64,000 nucleotides of DNA. Source: Adineta vaga (taxonomy: Eukaryota; Rotifera). The stretch is taken from the NCBI GenBank assembly GCA_021613535.1, contig CP075493.1, forward strand, positions 8,990,001 to 9,054,000, written 5' to 3'. Within the stretch, counting starts at the first letter, position 1, and each line of letters opens with the position of its first letter. Under the pieces are notes generated by a model. It was not told the origin of the DNA, ran no database searches, and saw nothing but the letters and a program-made list of their open reading frames with translations. Below, one piece after another: positions 10,829 to 22,541 of the stretch. The position numbers and the translations under genes were made by a program.

Positions 10829-12482
10829 TTAATTAAAATCAACAGATTCTCCCATTGCTTGCAATTTTCTAGCAGCATTGACATCATTTTTCAATTCTTC
10901 AAAATCGCGTTTGAGTTTAGCACGTCGATTTTGAAACCACTAAAATCAATACAAATAGAATTATTAATAAAAAAACAAACTCGAACAAACTTACTGTTAT
11001 AACTTGAGCAGGTGAAAGTTGTAATTCGGTCGCGATTTGATCACGATCATTTGGTGTTAAATATCGTTGATGTGCAAAACGTTTTTCCAATGCATAGATT
11101 TGTTGAGCACTAAATGCCGTTCGATTTTTACGTCTTTTTCTTTTATGTAATTCATGAGTTAATTTTAATGAAATTTCCGAATCCAATGGATCTATAATCA
11201 ATACAAACAACAATAGAAGAAAGTTTTTCTTTTTTTAAACAGATGTTAGATGAGAAATGACAAATGAGCTCAACAATCGATGACGCACATCGAACAGAAA
11301 GAAAGTCTATCAGCAGAAGCTAATCATATTTGTTGATAGAAAAAAATACTCTTCTTTCAATGATCTATGTTCTAAACAGTGGTGATAATCATATATCAAA
11401 TTGATCGATATCAAATCAACATTGAAGAAGAAGAAGAAGAAAAAGAGAAAAGAAGATGAACAAAGTGTGATATCCAATTATGAAGAAGAATATTTATAGA
11501 TATACATTCTAAGATATGCCGAAAGAAACAATTAATTTGTGCCATGTAGATCGATTAATGATGAGACTTATTTCTATGAAGACGACGAATACTCGTTTGT
11601 CATCATCATTCGTCTGTTGTTCTAGTCCAAACAGTTGTAATTGGTATACATGTGTTTGAAGTAACTGTTTTTATTCTTTCAACAAGATTAAATATAAATA
11701 GATGTATATAAAACAATACCAAATGCTTCATTTCAATCTCAATTCATTCGTTTCGCCGTATTACCAAAGATAAAACGAATAGACAAGACTCACGTGTAGA
11801 GATTGAAAAGGCAAGAAAAAGAAGAAAAAAGATGAACTTCTATTGATTATCGGGAGTACATGTCAGACAATTGACCTTTAAAAAAAATTCGATAATCAAT
11901 TGGACACAAATTGAAAAATATTTAATGGACCGTAAATTAGATAACAAAAAGGACTTGTTAGAATGATTAAATATCTTTTAGATTCATTTTTTTTCTAAAG
12001 ATCAATGATGCTTAGACAAAATTTACACATATGAAAATAAATTGGCTAATAACCAATAGAAAAAAAAGCAGCAAATTTCATTGTTACTCATCGTTATTCA
12101 TTCTTGTCTTTTATAAGTATTCAAAATTGATCAATAACTTACTCATACTAGATTTATCGAATGTTTTCTTCGTCATTTCAAAGAGCGCATCTAATGGTGA
12201 ATTTTGTGCATCAAAATTCAATCGATGATGGCCACCATTACGTAGAGTTGTTGTTGCTGCTGCTGATGTTGTTGTTGTTGTTGTTGTTGTCGTTGGTTTT
12301 GATAGTAATAACGAACTTGGTCGTAAAGGAATGGGATATAATGGATGTTTGAAATATCGACGAAGATCGATCGGTGTAGTAAGAAAAACTTCTCCAGTAT
12401 CATTACTTTCATCTGAAGATGTTGAATCACCATTTTCCGAAAGAATATCTTTGATTAGAAAAGATTTTGATGTTGATGACAT
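10829..12482 (-). CDS. LBX: LBX (ladybird)-type homeobox transcription factor
   Basis: Exons 12482..12143, 11191..10995 and 10939..10829; 215 residues. The N-terminus has SKSFLIKDIL, an eh1-like repression motif comparable to the FSIEDIL of LBX proteins, then a Thr run and SPLDALFEMTKKTFD before the homeodomain. The homeodomain begins KRKRRKNRTAFSAQQIYALE, includes ADRDQIA-like NDRDQIATELQLSPAQVIT, and recognition helix WFQNRRAKLKRD; LBX-specific residues continue as EELKNDVNAARKL. An intron splits the homeodomain just before WFQN, as in several animal LBX genes. The C-terminus ends soon after the homeodomain, shorter than vertebrate LBX1. The start at 12482 is chosen because upstream codons (an in-frame ATG at 12569) are hydrophobic and unlike the family. 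Confidence 0.88.
11192..12142 (-). other. 951-nt first intron of the LBX-like gene
   Basis: Far longer than the usual 50-60 nt introns here, with purine-rich runs (about 11427-11460) and clustered ATTA/TAAT words. A likely place for cis-regulatory elements; no coding signal. Confidence 0.6.
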
Positions 12483-13110
12483 TGATAATAATAGTTTAAC
12501 TAAAGACGATACCACTCGCCAACAAACTAATGATAATTTGAGAGGAAGCCAATCAACGTTAAATATCATTTTCTCTCTCCCTCTCTTTCTTTCTCTTTAC
12601 CGCTTCTTCGTTCGTCTCATATAACATACAAAAGTGATAAATGAGAATTTGCACGAATAGGAAGCAGAACAGAGAGAAAAATAGAACAGAAAAAGAAACA
12701 AATATGGATGATAATTAACTTTCTACGTAGTACAAGAGCAAGAAAATCGTACAGTTACTTGCTCGCGTCAATATGCTATAGATATTTAGCAATTGTAAAC
12801 TAAACTAAATTTCGATGTTTATGAAGAAAAAATTGTATATAAAATCCATTGATTGGTCAGTTAGATATTCTTGAAATACTTTCTTCATTTTATATTTTAT
12901 ATTTTGTTTGCATTAGCACGAAAGAAATCCATTCTCTATCTTCGAAATGCGTGTTAAAATGAATCAATGAACTATTTCAAGAGTAGTTTTTTAAATCGAT
13001 TTTATTCGGATTAAAATATGAAACTTCTACATATTATATTCTCTAAAAAAGAATCTTGTTTTTTCACATCTGACAATCCAACAAACATGAAAAATATGAT
13101 TTTCACTCTT
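12483..13110. other. Upstream region of the LBX-like gene
   Basis: Pyrimidine-rich near 12570-12600, otherwise AT-rich; no gene seen. Confidence 0.5.
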
Positions 13111-13898
13111 TTAAACATCATTAAATGATGGTAAACCAAACATAATCGGATCAAATTTTAAAAGACTATCCAAAGTAACAGATGCTTGTTTTATAATCTT
13201 TGGATCGTAAATATTGATTGGTAAACTGGGTACAAATACTACTCTCATTTCTGCAGCAAGACCAGCACGAACACCATTTTCAGCATCTTCAAATACTAAA
13301 CATTGACTCATAGAAAGTGGTGGATTAGTAAATTGTTTAGCGCAAGCAAGAAAAATGTCTGGTGCTGGTTTAGTTAAACGTAATTCTGTTGGTTCTGTGC
13401 AAATGACTGGATCGAATATTTTAAATAATTCAGTATGATTACTCGTTTTGAGTTTATACAATTCATAAGAAGATCCTGTTGCAATTCCTAAGCAAGAAAA
13501 TTCATATGAAGTGAAAAGGATTTATTCAAAAGTTACCCATAGGAATATTATGAGCAGCTAAATGTTCAATAAGACGTTGAACACCAGGAAGAAGTTCTGA
13601 TGAAGGAAATGCTTCCATATAAAACGCATTAGATTTGATTAGAAATTCTTCATCAGTCATTGGTAAATCTAATTCACCTACAAAACAATTCTCTAAGATA
13701 TTATATCTTATATCTTCATAACTTACGAATTAATATTCGTCCAGCTTCTAATGATGATTTTCCCATCATTTTCAATTTTGTTTCTGTAGTAAAATTTTTT
13801 CCATAAGGTGTACATAATTTTTGTAAACATTCAGTATAGATTGATTCAGTGTCTAATAATAAACCATCCAAATCGAAGATACAATGTGTAATACTCAT
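13111..13898 (-). CDS. PUDP: Pseudouridine-5'-phosphatase-like HAD hydrolase
   Basis: Exons 13898..13727, 13677..13537 and 13487..13111; 229 residues, close to human PUDP (228). HAD motifs are complete: CIFDLDGLLLDTE (Asp nucleophile, DxD), ATGSS (motif II), KPAPDIFLACAKQF (Lys, motif III) and CLVFEDAENGVRAGLAAEM (acidic motif IV). The C-terminal MFGLPSFND matches the PUDP ending. It dephosphorylates pseudouridine 5'-monophosphate, a product of RNA turnover. It begins 201 nt after the serine hydroxymethyltransferase stop on the same strand, with TATAG six bases before its ATG. Confidence 0.9.
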
Positions 13899-14099
13899 TA
13901 TTTCTATACGAATCGGAATTCAAAAACGAAGTTTTTATCTAAAACTTAGATTTTTATTAGATGACTTTAAAATGGAATGCAATAATGATTAGATCAGCAC
14001 CATGACTTTTTACTGTATGTTAAGATAAGGATATGACGATGAAATGAGGAACAAAAAAAACCGTTTCTTTTCTTTTTTATGAAAGACAAAAGGTAACTA

Positions 14100-15690
14100 T
14101 TAGATTGATTCATAACCAGGCATTGGAAATTTTGATGCAAAATTTTCGATTTCGTCTTTTAATTCATCAAGTTTCTTTGCATGTTGATCTAATTTCATAT
14201 TTGCTTTAAAATCTTTGAGCATTTGATTTGGATCGCTTTGATTGATTTCTAATGCAATTTGTATGGCACGATCGATGAATGTAGCCACTTGAATAATATC
14301 ATTTTCCCGGAAACCACGTGTTGTTAATGCTGGTGTGCCAAAACGAATACCTGATGGTTTCAAAGCAGATTTATCACCTGGACATGTATTCTTATTCACA
14401 GCAATAGAAACAACTTCTAATACACGTTCAACTTTAGCACCATCGAGACCTTTAGGACGTAAATCAAGTAATGCTAAATGTGTATCGGTACCACCAGCAA
14501 CAAATGTATAGCCTTTATCTGCAAGTGTTTGAACAAGTTGTTTAGCATTTTTCACTACTTGTTGAGCATAATCTTTGAATTCTTCGGATGCAACTTGTTT
14601 TAAAGCAACAGCAATAGCACCAATAGCATTGTTATGTGGACCACCTAAAGAAAACAATTTATTTGTCGAAAGAAATGTCATTAAATAAATCTAACCTTGT
14701 AATCCAGGAAAGATTGCTTCATTAATTTTTTTTTCATATTCATACATCTGTACTGAATTATCTGTTTTATTGATAACTTGTGGTCGTTTAGGTCCTTTAC
14801 GATAGAAAATCATAGCTGCTCTTGGTCCACGTAAACTTTTATGTGTTGTCGTTGTTACAATATCTGCATATGGAAATGGATCAGTAACAACTTTGGCTGC
14901 AACAAGACCACTAACATGTGCCATATCAGCAAGTAAAATAGCACCAACATCATCACAGACTTGTCGAAATTTATCATATTCCAAATTACGTGAATAGCAT
15001 GATATACCAGCAATAATAATTTTTGGACGAAAAAGTTTAGCTGTACGAGCTAATTCTTCATAATCGATTAATCCTGTTTGTGGATTGACTTTATAAGGCA
15101 TATTTTCAAAGTAGACACTAGTAAAAGAGATTTTTTTTGATGGTGTTGCATAACCATGACTAAGATGACCACCATCTGGTAAATCTAAACCCATGATACG
15201 ACTGTGAGGTTCAAGAAGTGCGGAATAAACAGCAAAATTTGCTGGACAACCAGATAATGGTTGAACATTAACACCCCATTCATTGTCATTAAGACCAAAT
15301 GCTGTTAATGCACGTTTTTGAGTCAAAGTTTCAATTTGATCAATAATTTCATTGCCACCATAATATCGAACACCAGGATAGCCCTATACATAAAAGAATA
15401 CTCTTCTGTATAGAAGAGATTGAAAAGAAAACGAAATTACAATCTTACTTCGCTGTATTTATTTGTTAAACATGAGCCAAGTGATTCTAAAACACCACGT
15501 GATGTAAAATTTTCCGATGCAATCATTTCTAAGCCACGAATCTAAATAGATTATTGAAAATAAATATGATGAAAATATTATACAAATTTACTTGTCGTTG
15601 TTTTTCTTTGCGAATTAATTCATACATTTCAGGATCACATTGTGCTAATGGTTCAGATAAAAAACTAGCCATTTTAGTATTTTCACTCAT
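14100..15690 (-). CDS. SHMT1: Serine hydroxymethyltransferase, cytosolic type
   Basis: Exons 15690..15592, 15541..15449, 15383..14696 and 14644..14100; 474 residues. Converts serine and tetrahydrofolate to glycine and 5,10-methylene-THF. The PLP-lysine motif [18 protein letters not shown] is intact, as are [38 protein letters not shown] and [13 protein letters not shown]. The N-terminus ([20 protein letters not shown]) has no mitochondrial presequence, suggesting the cytosolic form; I cannot separate SHMT1 from SHMT2 descent in a rotifer. All junctions are GT-AG. Confidence 0.95.
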
Positions 15691-17099
15691 GATATTGGTT
15701 CTATTTTATCTAAAAAATGCGATATATATATATAGAAAACTCTGTCTTGATTCTTTATACTATTAAAAGCCGTTAAAATGTACTTTAGTCTCTATTCTAA
15801 GGTTATCATATTTCATGGGATAACTGACATATTGTACCACTATGGTAGAAATAAACCATTGCCAACTGTTATCTTTCTAGTTTAAAATAATCAATTGACA
15901 TAATGTTTTGAACACAATAAATTCCATCGTAGAGCGAGGATTGAAGTCAATCAGTTTAAGCATCAATTTTAATAAATACATAAATTATGTAACTGATTTC
16001 TACGATGAAAACGACTGTTTCTACATCATTATGTCAAGTGTTTGATAAATTTGAATAAATAATACAGTCAATATTTGTATTACATTGTAATACTTGATTA
16101 GAGACAGCCGTGAAAGCAAGGTACAACCTCAAACGTATGATTCCCTCAATGAAAAAGATATGCTTTTGATTAAAAAAAAAAGAAATCATCGTACTAATCT
16201 GTATGTAATTTCTTTTCAATATAGTTAATCTTTTTTATCATATTCAAATCATAAAGACTACATACACAATGCATCTGCGACTGAAACAAAGAAAAAATTA
16301 ATAAGCTCAAATTCTAAAAGATAATAATAACGTGATCAAATGATTCTATATAAGATAGGTACAATTGAGATATATCACATACTTTGAAAGATAAAACTAA
16401 AAAAAACAAAATAGGATATTTTTTCTCTCTCATCTCGTGGTTATTATATTATCCATAAAATTCCGTATTATATTTGTTTGCTTTTATTATTGGTTTAATA
16501 TATACCAATAAGATTAAATCTATTGATATTTTAAAACGAATATGAATATCAAATACGATTGTCAACTGAATCAGTAGAATTTAAATCGGTAGTTAAGTTA
16601 ATAGATGCAAAAGCATTTTCTAACTATACTTGACTGAAGAGAAAGTTAAGATGTTCTAGTTAAGTCATACATGAATGTATTTGTTTGTTGGTTGTTCTTC
16701 ACTATGAAACACATTCATAATAATAAGTAATATATATATTCCTATGCGTTCTATTCTACTTTCTAGCACCAATAATAAGTTTATAAAGTCAATACAACTT
16801 GCAATAAATCATTTCGTATATCTTGAACAATATTAATAGTGAATTTCTGGAATTTTTATTGAAATGATCATGTTTTGTGATAGAATAACAATGATTCATT
16901 TAAATGCGTCATAATAACTATGGATTAAGAATTAACCTAAGTATTACTCTTCTAATCTCTGTTTTGAGTTCATATTCCTAAAGAGCACTGCGTGTCATTT
17001 GTGTGCATGATATTTTGAAGATGTCAGATGAAAATTCTAACATTTTATTCGCTTTGATGAATACTTAGAAATAATAATAGATACAACAAACACATCTAT
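15691..17099. other. Intergenic, 1.4 kb, no gene seen
   Basis: AT-rich with a short (TA)n near 15722-15734, close to the SHMT start. Open frames here (for example 16034-16219) show no domain or splice context. Confidence 0.5.
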
Positions 17100-17547
17100 C
17101 TAGCAAAAATATTGATAAGCTAAGTTTGACATAATAATCATGATAAAGATTAATTTTGATAGAAATATTCTGTCATTTCCATTGCAATAATCTGTTTGAC
17201 AACATACACTACTTGAAAATGTTCCAACTGTGTGTGATACTGCACAACGTTTTCTTGCACATCCTCGATAGACATTACCTAGAAATCAATTTGAAAATAT
17301 TATATATATATATATATATATATATTTGTTTTTTATTATTTTTACCAAGTGATACTGATTTCCAACAATAATATTCACAATCAATTATTTCGACATTTTC
17401 CGATGAATGATGATAGTTTTTTGATGATACACCATTATTGATAGTTTTACATTCGTCTGAAGCATCACATTTATAACAACGAATTGTATTTGTTATTAAT
17501 GGAAATAGAGTTAAGAAAATCACCAATATCCAAAAGAAATTCATCAT
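17100..17547 (-). CDS. Ly6/uPAR-like (three-finger) GPI-anchored protein
   Basis: Exons 17547..17346 and 17278..17100; 126 residues. A signal peptide (MMNFFWILVIFLTLFPLIT) is followed by IRCYKCDASDEC, an inner CEYYCWKSV, and the family-typical terminal CCQTDYCNGN, where CC-x4-CN closes the three-finger fold. A final hydrophobic stretch (LIFIMIIMSNLAYQYF) fits a GPI-anchor signal. About ten cysteines match the Ly6 spacing. It should be an extracellular membrane-tethered protein; the partner is unknown. The 67-nt intron contains a (TA)n repeat. Confidence 0.8.
17299..17325. repeat. (TA)n in the Ly6-like intron
   Basis: About thirteen TA units lie inside a 67-nt intron, taking up over a third of it. 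Confidence 0.9.
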
Positions 17548-18263
17548 CTAAAAGTACAGAAAGTAAACAAATACAAAGGTGCCTCGATCGGTGAATACAT
17601 GAAACATGTCAAGATAACTTGTCCTATTATTGAAAACGTTAACAATTGACATACATACTTTTGATGGCGTTATTCTTCGCTTAGAAAACTAAAGAATTCA
17701 AATATACAATGTTATTAATTGATTGATGACTTTCGTCAACGAAAGATATACTAAATTAATAAATAATCAAGTTGATTGTTTAGTTTTATTCATGGAATTT
17801 TCTCGTAAATTAAACACTATGCAGACTCTTCATTTCATATAATCGACATGATTGATTTATTATTATTTTTTCTCAATGAAATTGATTACTAACAAGTCTC
17901 TTGCCGTTTGTTCGAGAAACTAAGATACAAATAAGGAAGTCAGAAGAGATTCTTTTCTTTTCTTCTTCCATGTTTTTCCTGCCTAATTTCTTCTTCGTCT
18001 CGGCTACAATCTTTTTCTCTCTCATGTCTTCACCAATTTAGATATCGTCTGTAAGAGATAGTGTTGAATCAGCCATATAGTAGAATAAGAAAAAATTCAG
18101 AGAGAAGCAACAAAACATACACTTGAGTAATGGAATTTCTAAAAGGATTTACGATTACATAGCTTGTAGTCGTTTCTTTTTTTTCTAACGGAAACATATG
18201 CAAAGATATAAAAGTAGAGCAAACGAATGTTTCTTCGTATAGATTGATTAATCTATATTTATC
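17548..18263. other. Divergent promoter region
   Basis: Between the Ly6-like gene (-) and the arrestin-like gene (+). Pyrimidine-rich near 17955-18020. No gene seen. Confidence 0.5.
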
Positions 18264-19379
18264 ATGGGTAATACAACAACTACAAACAATTCTTTATCAG
18301 TACAATCATCATCATCATCATCGCCGTCATCGTCGTCAGTATCAGCATCACCGAAATCTTCAGAATGGACAATTCATCGACAAAATTCTGCAACAAAAGA
18401 AATTCATATAAGTACAAATCATGCCGATGGATTTCATTTTACTGGTGAAGTATTAACTGGTACAGTGAAAATTCCTCGATCATTTCTTCATCGTCATTTA
18501 AATAGTATTAAAAATCGGACACCATCTGAATTAGTTCATAAACGATCATTACGTAGTGCAATCATGATTGAACTAGTTGGTGATGCAACCTATTCTGCAG
18601 AAGTTGATACTGCTGCTGATAGTGATGGGCATGTAGCACATAATGTAAATCTCTGTCGAGAACGTTGTATAGTTACAGTAAATCAAAATCGAATAGCACC
18701 AGAAACAATCGTTCATTCATCTTCATCGCCGGATTCGATATCAACAGCAATTAGTCCATCACCAATTATTCATGGAACATTTCAAATTCATATTCCTGAA
18801 GATCTTCCACCATCATTAATAAATGAACGTTCACCATCGGTTGTTTATACATTAGAATTAAGTATATCATCGAGTCGTTCTCGTTATCAAATACCAATTA
18901 TACTCAGTTCACGAGGTTATATTCCACATCCAATGATCGATATTGAATTAAATGATAGTGCTGTGAATAGAAATGACATTCGTTTACGTGCTTATATAGC
19001 AAAACGTTTCTATCGACCTGGTGAACAAATTCCTGTTCGAATTAACTATTACAATCCTCATCAACGTTTTATTCGTTCAATAGCTGCTCGACTTTTACAA
19101 ATCTATCGTATACATAATGATCATAATCGTTTACAAATTGATGGAAAAGAATGGATATTTGATGCGTCAACGATGTCACCTCAACGAGAATGGACTGGTG
19201 AAGTAAGTTTACAACTAATCGATCAGCAATTGCAAGCCTCATATCCCACACATTATGTTGGTACTACACAAACAATCCAATGTGAATTACAATACTCAAT
19301 TCTTATTGAACTGATCGAGAAAAAAGGCGATGATATACATTTAACATTATCACCTATTCAAGTCACATATGAAAAATAG
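18264..19379 (+). CDS. Arrestin-domain-containing-like protein
   Basis: Single exon, 371 residues. A Ser-rich low-complexity head (residues 8-32) leads into an arrestin-like N-domain: FHFTGEVLTGTVKI is the strand pair typical of alpha-arrestins, and FQIHIPEDLPPSL with VVYTLELSI matches the second half of that domain. A second beta-rich domain starts near residue 230 (DIRLRAYIAKRFYRPGEQIPV), like the arrestin C-domain. No PPxY motif is seen, so the usual link to NEDD4-type ligases is not evident. MGNTTTT could be N-myristoylated. Alpha-arrestins act as trafficking adaptors; the assignment rests on strand pattern, not a unique motif. Confidence 0.65.
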   Translation: MGNTTTTNNSLSVQSSSSSSPSSSSVSASPKSSEWTIHRQNSATKEIHISTNHADGFHFTGEVLTGTVKIPRSFLHRHLNSIKNRTPSELVHKRSLRSAIMIELVGDATYSAEVDTAADSDGHVAHNVNLCRERCIVTVNQNRIAPETIVHSSSSPDSISTAISPSPIIHGTFQIHIPEDLPPSLINERSPSVVYTLELSISSSRSRYQIPIILSSRGYIPHPMIDIELNDSAVNRNDIRLRAYIAKRFYRPGEQIPVRINYYNPHQRFIRSIAARLLQIYRIHNDHNRLQIDGKEWIFDASTMSPQREWTGEVSLQLIDQQLQASYPTHYVGTTQTIQCELQYSILIELIEKKGDDIHLTLSPIQVTYEK

Positions 19380-20168
19380 GATTTCAAATATTTCTTTTTC
19401 TTTTCTATTTAATTTGTTTATGTTAAAACATGAACAATATACGTTTCTTTATATTAAACACGCATGTTCGTCGTAAAAGCAGTTTGTTTATTTCTTTTTC
19501 TGCATCATCAAATACACATATTTTACATTTTTATTTGACTGGATAGTATCAGTTATAAAATCAGACATGACTTTTTCAAGGACATATAAAAAGATTTAAT
19601 CATTAGCTATACATTTCCTTTTCTTTTTCAAATTTTTTTCTATGTACATTTACTTGTGCATGTATATACGAATTAAGAGATTATTTCCGACTAATTGTCC
19701 TGATAAATAACAAGAAACGTCTGCGTAGGTTAATATATGACTTGGTTTCATCAATATCGATATCGATACACTAGCATACAGGCTTGGTTGTCGAACGAGA
19801 CGGTGACGTCTATAAAATAGAGAAGCGAAATAAATGAATAGTACGCACGTGGTTATATACACGAATGTGACATTTTTTTTCTCTTTTTCTTACCTGTAAA
19901 AAGATTATTTCCTCAATTTTCTATTGCTCGGTGAATTGATCAGTCAATCTTATAACGGTGTAGCAAAAGAAAAAGTACTTCATAATTCGTGAATAGAAGA
20001 TCGACAGCGTAAGTCATAAAGAAAAATCTTACTATCACGAGTTAAATGACAACAACATCAATTATAAAAGAAGAAAAGGCAACAGTAGGAGAAACACGCA
20101 TACAATATTTTTTTACAATTATTTATAACATTTCTTTTAGCTGTTTCAATTACATAAAACTAGCAAAT
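19380..20168. other. Intergenic
   Basis: 3' UTR of the arrestin-like gene and 5' region of the GAREM-like gene. No separate gene seen; the minus-strand frame at 19650-19862 is unsupported. Confidence 0.5.
20118..20140 (+). promoter_or_regulatory. Pre-ATG splice acceptor of the GAREM-like gene
   Basis: ACATTTCTTTTAG ends at 20140, 28 nt before the ATG at 20169. Using it removes the upstream ATG at 20046, which favours the shorter start. It can be a 5' UTR cis intron or a trans-splice site. Confidence 0.5.
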
Positions 20169-22541
20169 ATGAATGTTTCATCAAATTACGTTTTACCAAC
20201 CCTTCATTTTGATAATGAGACATTTACTTTAAAAGAATTTTTGGCAAATTCAAATAGTAACAGATACAAATTACCCATTGTAGTTAATATAACTTCATTG
20301 AATAATTATGGACGATCGGTAAAAAATATTTTAACCAAAAATACGCCTCTTGTTCTATTAGAAATCGATCAACTTGATTCCGTAATTGCCGATTACTATA
20401 GTTCACCAGATGGACGTGCTCATTCGCAGCGTAATCGATTACCATTACCATTATCGCACAATAAAATGGTTTCGAAATCGACTGCTAAAATTCGCAATAT
20501 AAAAAATCTTTCAAAATCAGTAGCTAATTTATCTGCAGGAAATCAAATTAATAATATAAATGGTCATGATTATCCCGATGATGATGACGACGATGATAAT
20601 GCTTATAATCTACGAGCATTTCTCAAACTTTTAAATGAAAAACGTTCGTCATCAGTTTCTATATGTCGTATACCAGTACAGTATTCTAGTTTTTTCGAAT
20701 TACTCAATGCAAATGGCGAATCTGTTAAACCGTATACGAAACTAAGTGATTTATCTGAAATCGAATCTGATCATGAAACTTCTGATAAACATACAGAAAA
20801 AACTCCGGTTAGTATATTTCTTCGAAGTTCTTGTAAAACATATATGGAGAAAAAAATGCCAGATTATTTACGTTTAACGACAAATGAAAATAATTCTAAT
20901 CTTACGGCTAGTGTCGATTCATGTTATGGGTCATCATCGGAATTAGATTCGTACAAAAATGCCATTCTATTAGATGAAATTCCAGAAATACTCTCAGCAG
21001 GAGAAACAATAGTTCTTCTCGATAATTGTTATGCTCGTCGTATACGTACAATAGGTGAAGAAACAGACCAACGTCGACCAATAGCACCATCATCTCCACA
21101 TTTTTCACCAGTTTCTTGGATGAGAGCAACATCGAAATTATTCTCATCAAAAAAACATCGCAGTTCAAATGCGAGTAGTTCTCCATCAAACGAAAATATA
21201 TATACGGCAACAACTTTCGAAACATTTGAACATTATATGAAATGTCAAACTAAACAAGGTAGTATTGTGTATATAGCCATCGACGAACCCATTCTTTTCA
21301 GTCCGCTCACTTGTCAAAGTAAAAAATCACGAACAAAAGCATCATTTAATTATATTGATACATCAGATGTTTTTAAAATCAAAGATTTACTTTCAAACTT
21401 TCGTTTTCCAATCGATGTTCGTCTTTTGGATGGTTCACTTTCGTTTGAAAATATTTACACACCTGCCGTTTTCAATCGACTAGATAATTCTCATCTAACA
21501 CCCAACAAATTTCGTTTACTTGGATCACATAATGAACGTGTTATTTTCGTTTGTCCTCTAAATAAAGTAGCATTAAAAGCTTCGAAAAGTCCAATATCTT
21601 TTGTCGTTATTCCATTATCAATCAATGCTGACATTGAAATTCAACCGGCTATAAATATGAGTCAGATTGAAAACTCTGTTGGCTTCGATCGAATTGTATC
21701 TGAATGTTCGCAGATAATCAAATATTATAAAAATGAAATTATTCTTGTGCATTTTCCTCTTTCACTAACAGTCGATATAAATCAAGACAAACAAGCATTG
21801 TATAAAAAACGTTCACAATCAGAATCATTTGCTGAATTTTTCGAAGAAGATCTCGAATCGGAATTTCAACAACCTGCTCAACTATTGCAAGATTATCGTC
21901 AGCGTCGTCGTCATTCGGATGAAGCATCATACATGACTGCTTGTTCCCTACATAATCAAGATAGTGAGAATACACTTCAACAAAAACCATCACTCGATAC
22001 TGTTCGACAGCAATCAAAAAATCGACGTTCAGGTCAACATGTTAGAATCAAAGATCAAAGAAAAAACCGAGATTCTGAAAGTTTAAATCCAACTGTGGAA
22101 GATCAAATTTATCAAGATGTAGACAAAATTTATGATTATATTCGCACTGGTGATAAGACAGAAGAAGTAAGAGAGATTATAGCAAAAGAACCACATTATG
22201 AAAATGTTCATACACGAAATGCAGCAATCAATGTGAGTTTGTTTGTTTCTAGAATTAAAATTTTATACGATTTTTTTTCTTATATTAAGAAATTCAATCC
22301 ATGTACATCAGCGATATGTCTTAGTCCTGGAAAAATGGTAACCCATCGATTTTCTCCAAAAGTGACTGATTCTCGTCGACAAGGTGAACCATCTGGTGAT
22401 GGTGATGATGACGGTAATATCGATAATGAACGAGCACGTGATCTCTACATAGCACAAAAACAGCGTAAAAAAGCTCAATCGCAACAAGATTTATCTCATT
22501 CGCATTCAGTAACGAAAATGAAAAAGATCAGTAAACATTGA
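20169..22541 (+). CDS. GAREM/THEMIS-like CABIT-domain adaptor
   Basis: Exons 20169..22232 and 22290..22541, 771 residues; the 57-nt intron (GTGAGT...ATTAAG) is a multiple of three, so reading through it is also open. The start at 20046 is the alternative. An N-terminal block (KEFLANSNSNRYKLPIVVN) and a second block near residue 404 (KDLLSNFRFPIDVRLLDG) ending in ILVHFPLSLTVDI near residue 526 correspond to the CABIT pattern of GAREM. Family members are cytoplasmic adaptors in receptor tyrosine kinase or T-cell receptor signalling. An acidic Asp run lies near residue 137. C-terminal tyrosines (QIYQDVDKIYDYI, HYENVH near residue 676) could be phosphorylated docking sites. No C-terminal SAM domain is present, unlike vertebrate GAREM1. 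Confidence 0.72.
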   Translation: MNVSSNYVLPTLHFDNETFTLKEFLANSNSNRYKLPIVVNITSLNNYGRSVKNILTKNTPLVLLEIDQLDSVIADYYSSPDGRAHSQRNRLPLPLSHNKMVSKSTAKIRNIKNLSKSVANLSAGNQINNINGHDYPDDDDDDDNAYNLRAFLKLLNEKRSSSVSICRIPVQYSSFFELLNANGESVKPYTKLSDLSEIESDHETSDKHTEKTPVSIFLRSSCKTYMEKKMPDYLRLTTNENNSNLTASVDSCYGSSSELDSYKNAILLDEIPEILSAGETIVLLDNCYARRIRTIGEETDQRRPIAPSSPHFSPVSWMRATSKLFSSKKHRSSNASSSPSNENIYTATTFETFEHYMKCQTKQGSIVYIAIDEPILFSPLTCQSKKSRTKASFNYIDTSDVFKIKDLLSNFRFPIDVRLLDGSLSFENIYTPAVFNRLDNSHLTPNKFRLLGSHNERVIFVCPLNKVALKASKSPISFVVIPLSINADIEIQPAINMSQIENSVGFDRIVSECSQIIKYYKNEIILVHFPLSLTVDINQDKQALYKKRSQSESFAEFFEEDLESEFQQPAQLLQDYRQRRRHSDEASYMTACSLHNQDSENTLQQKPSLDTVRQQSKNRRSGQHVRIKDQRKNRDSESLNPTVEDQIYQDVDKIYDYIRTGDKTEEVREIIAKEPHYENVHTRNAAINVSLFVSRIKILYDFFSYIKKFNPCTSAICLSPGKMVTHRFSPKVTDSRRQGEPSGDGDDDGNIDNERARDLYIAQKQRKKAQSQQDLSHSHSVTKMKKISKH

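Noticed and set aside
12161-12433. Leu-rich and Gln-rich frames opposite or beside the LBX first exon
   Set aside because: Generated by the ACA/TGT triplet repeat that codes Thr in the real gene.
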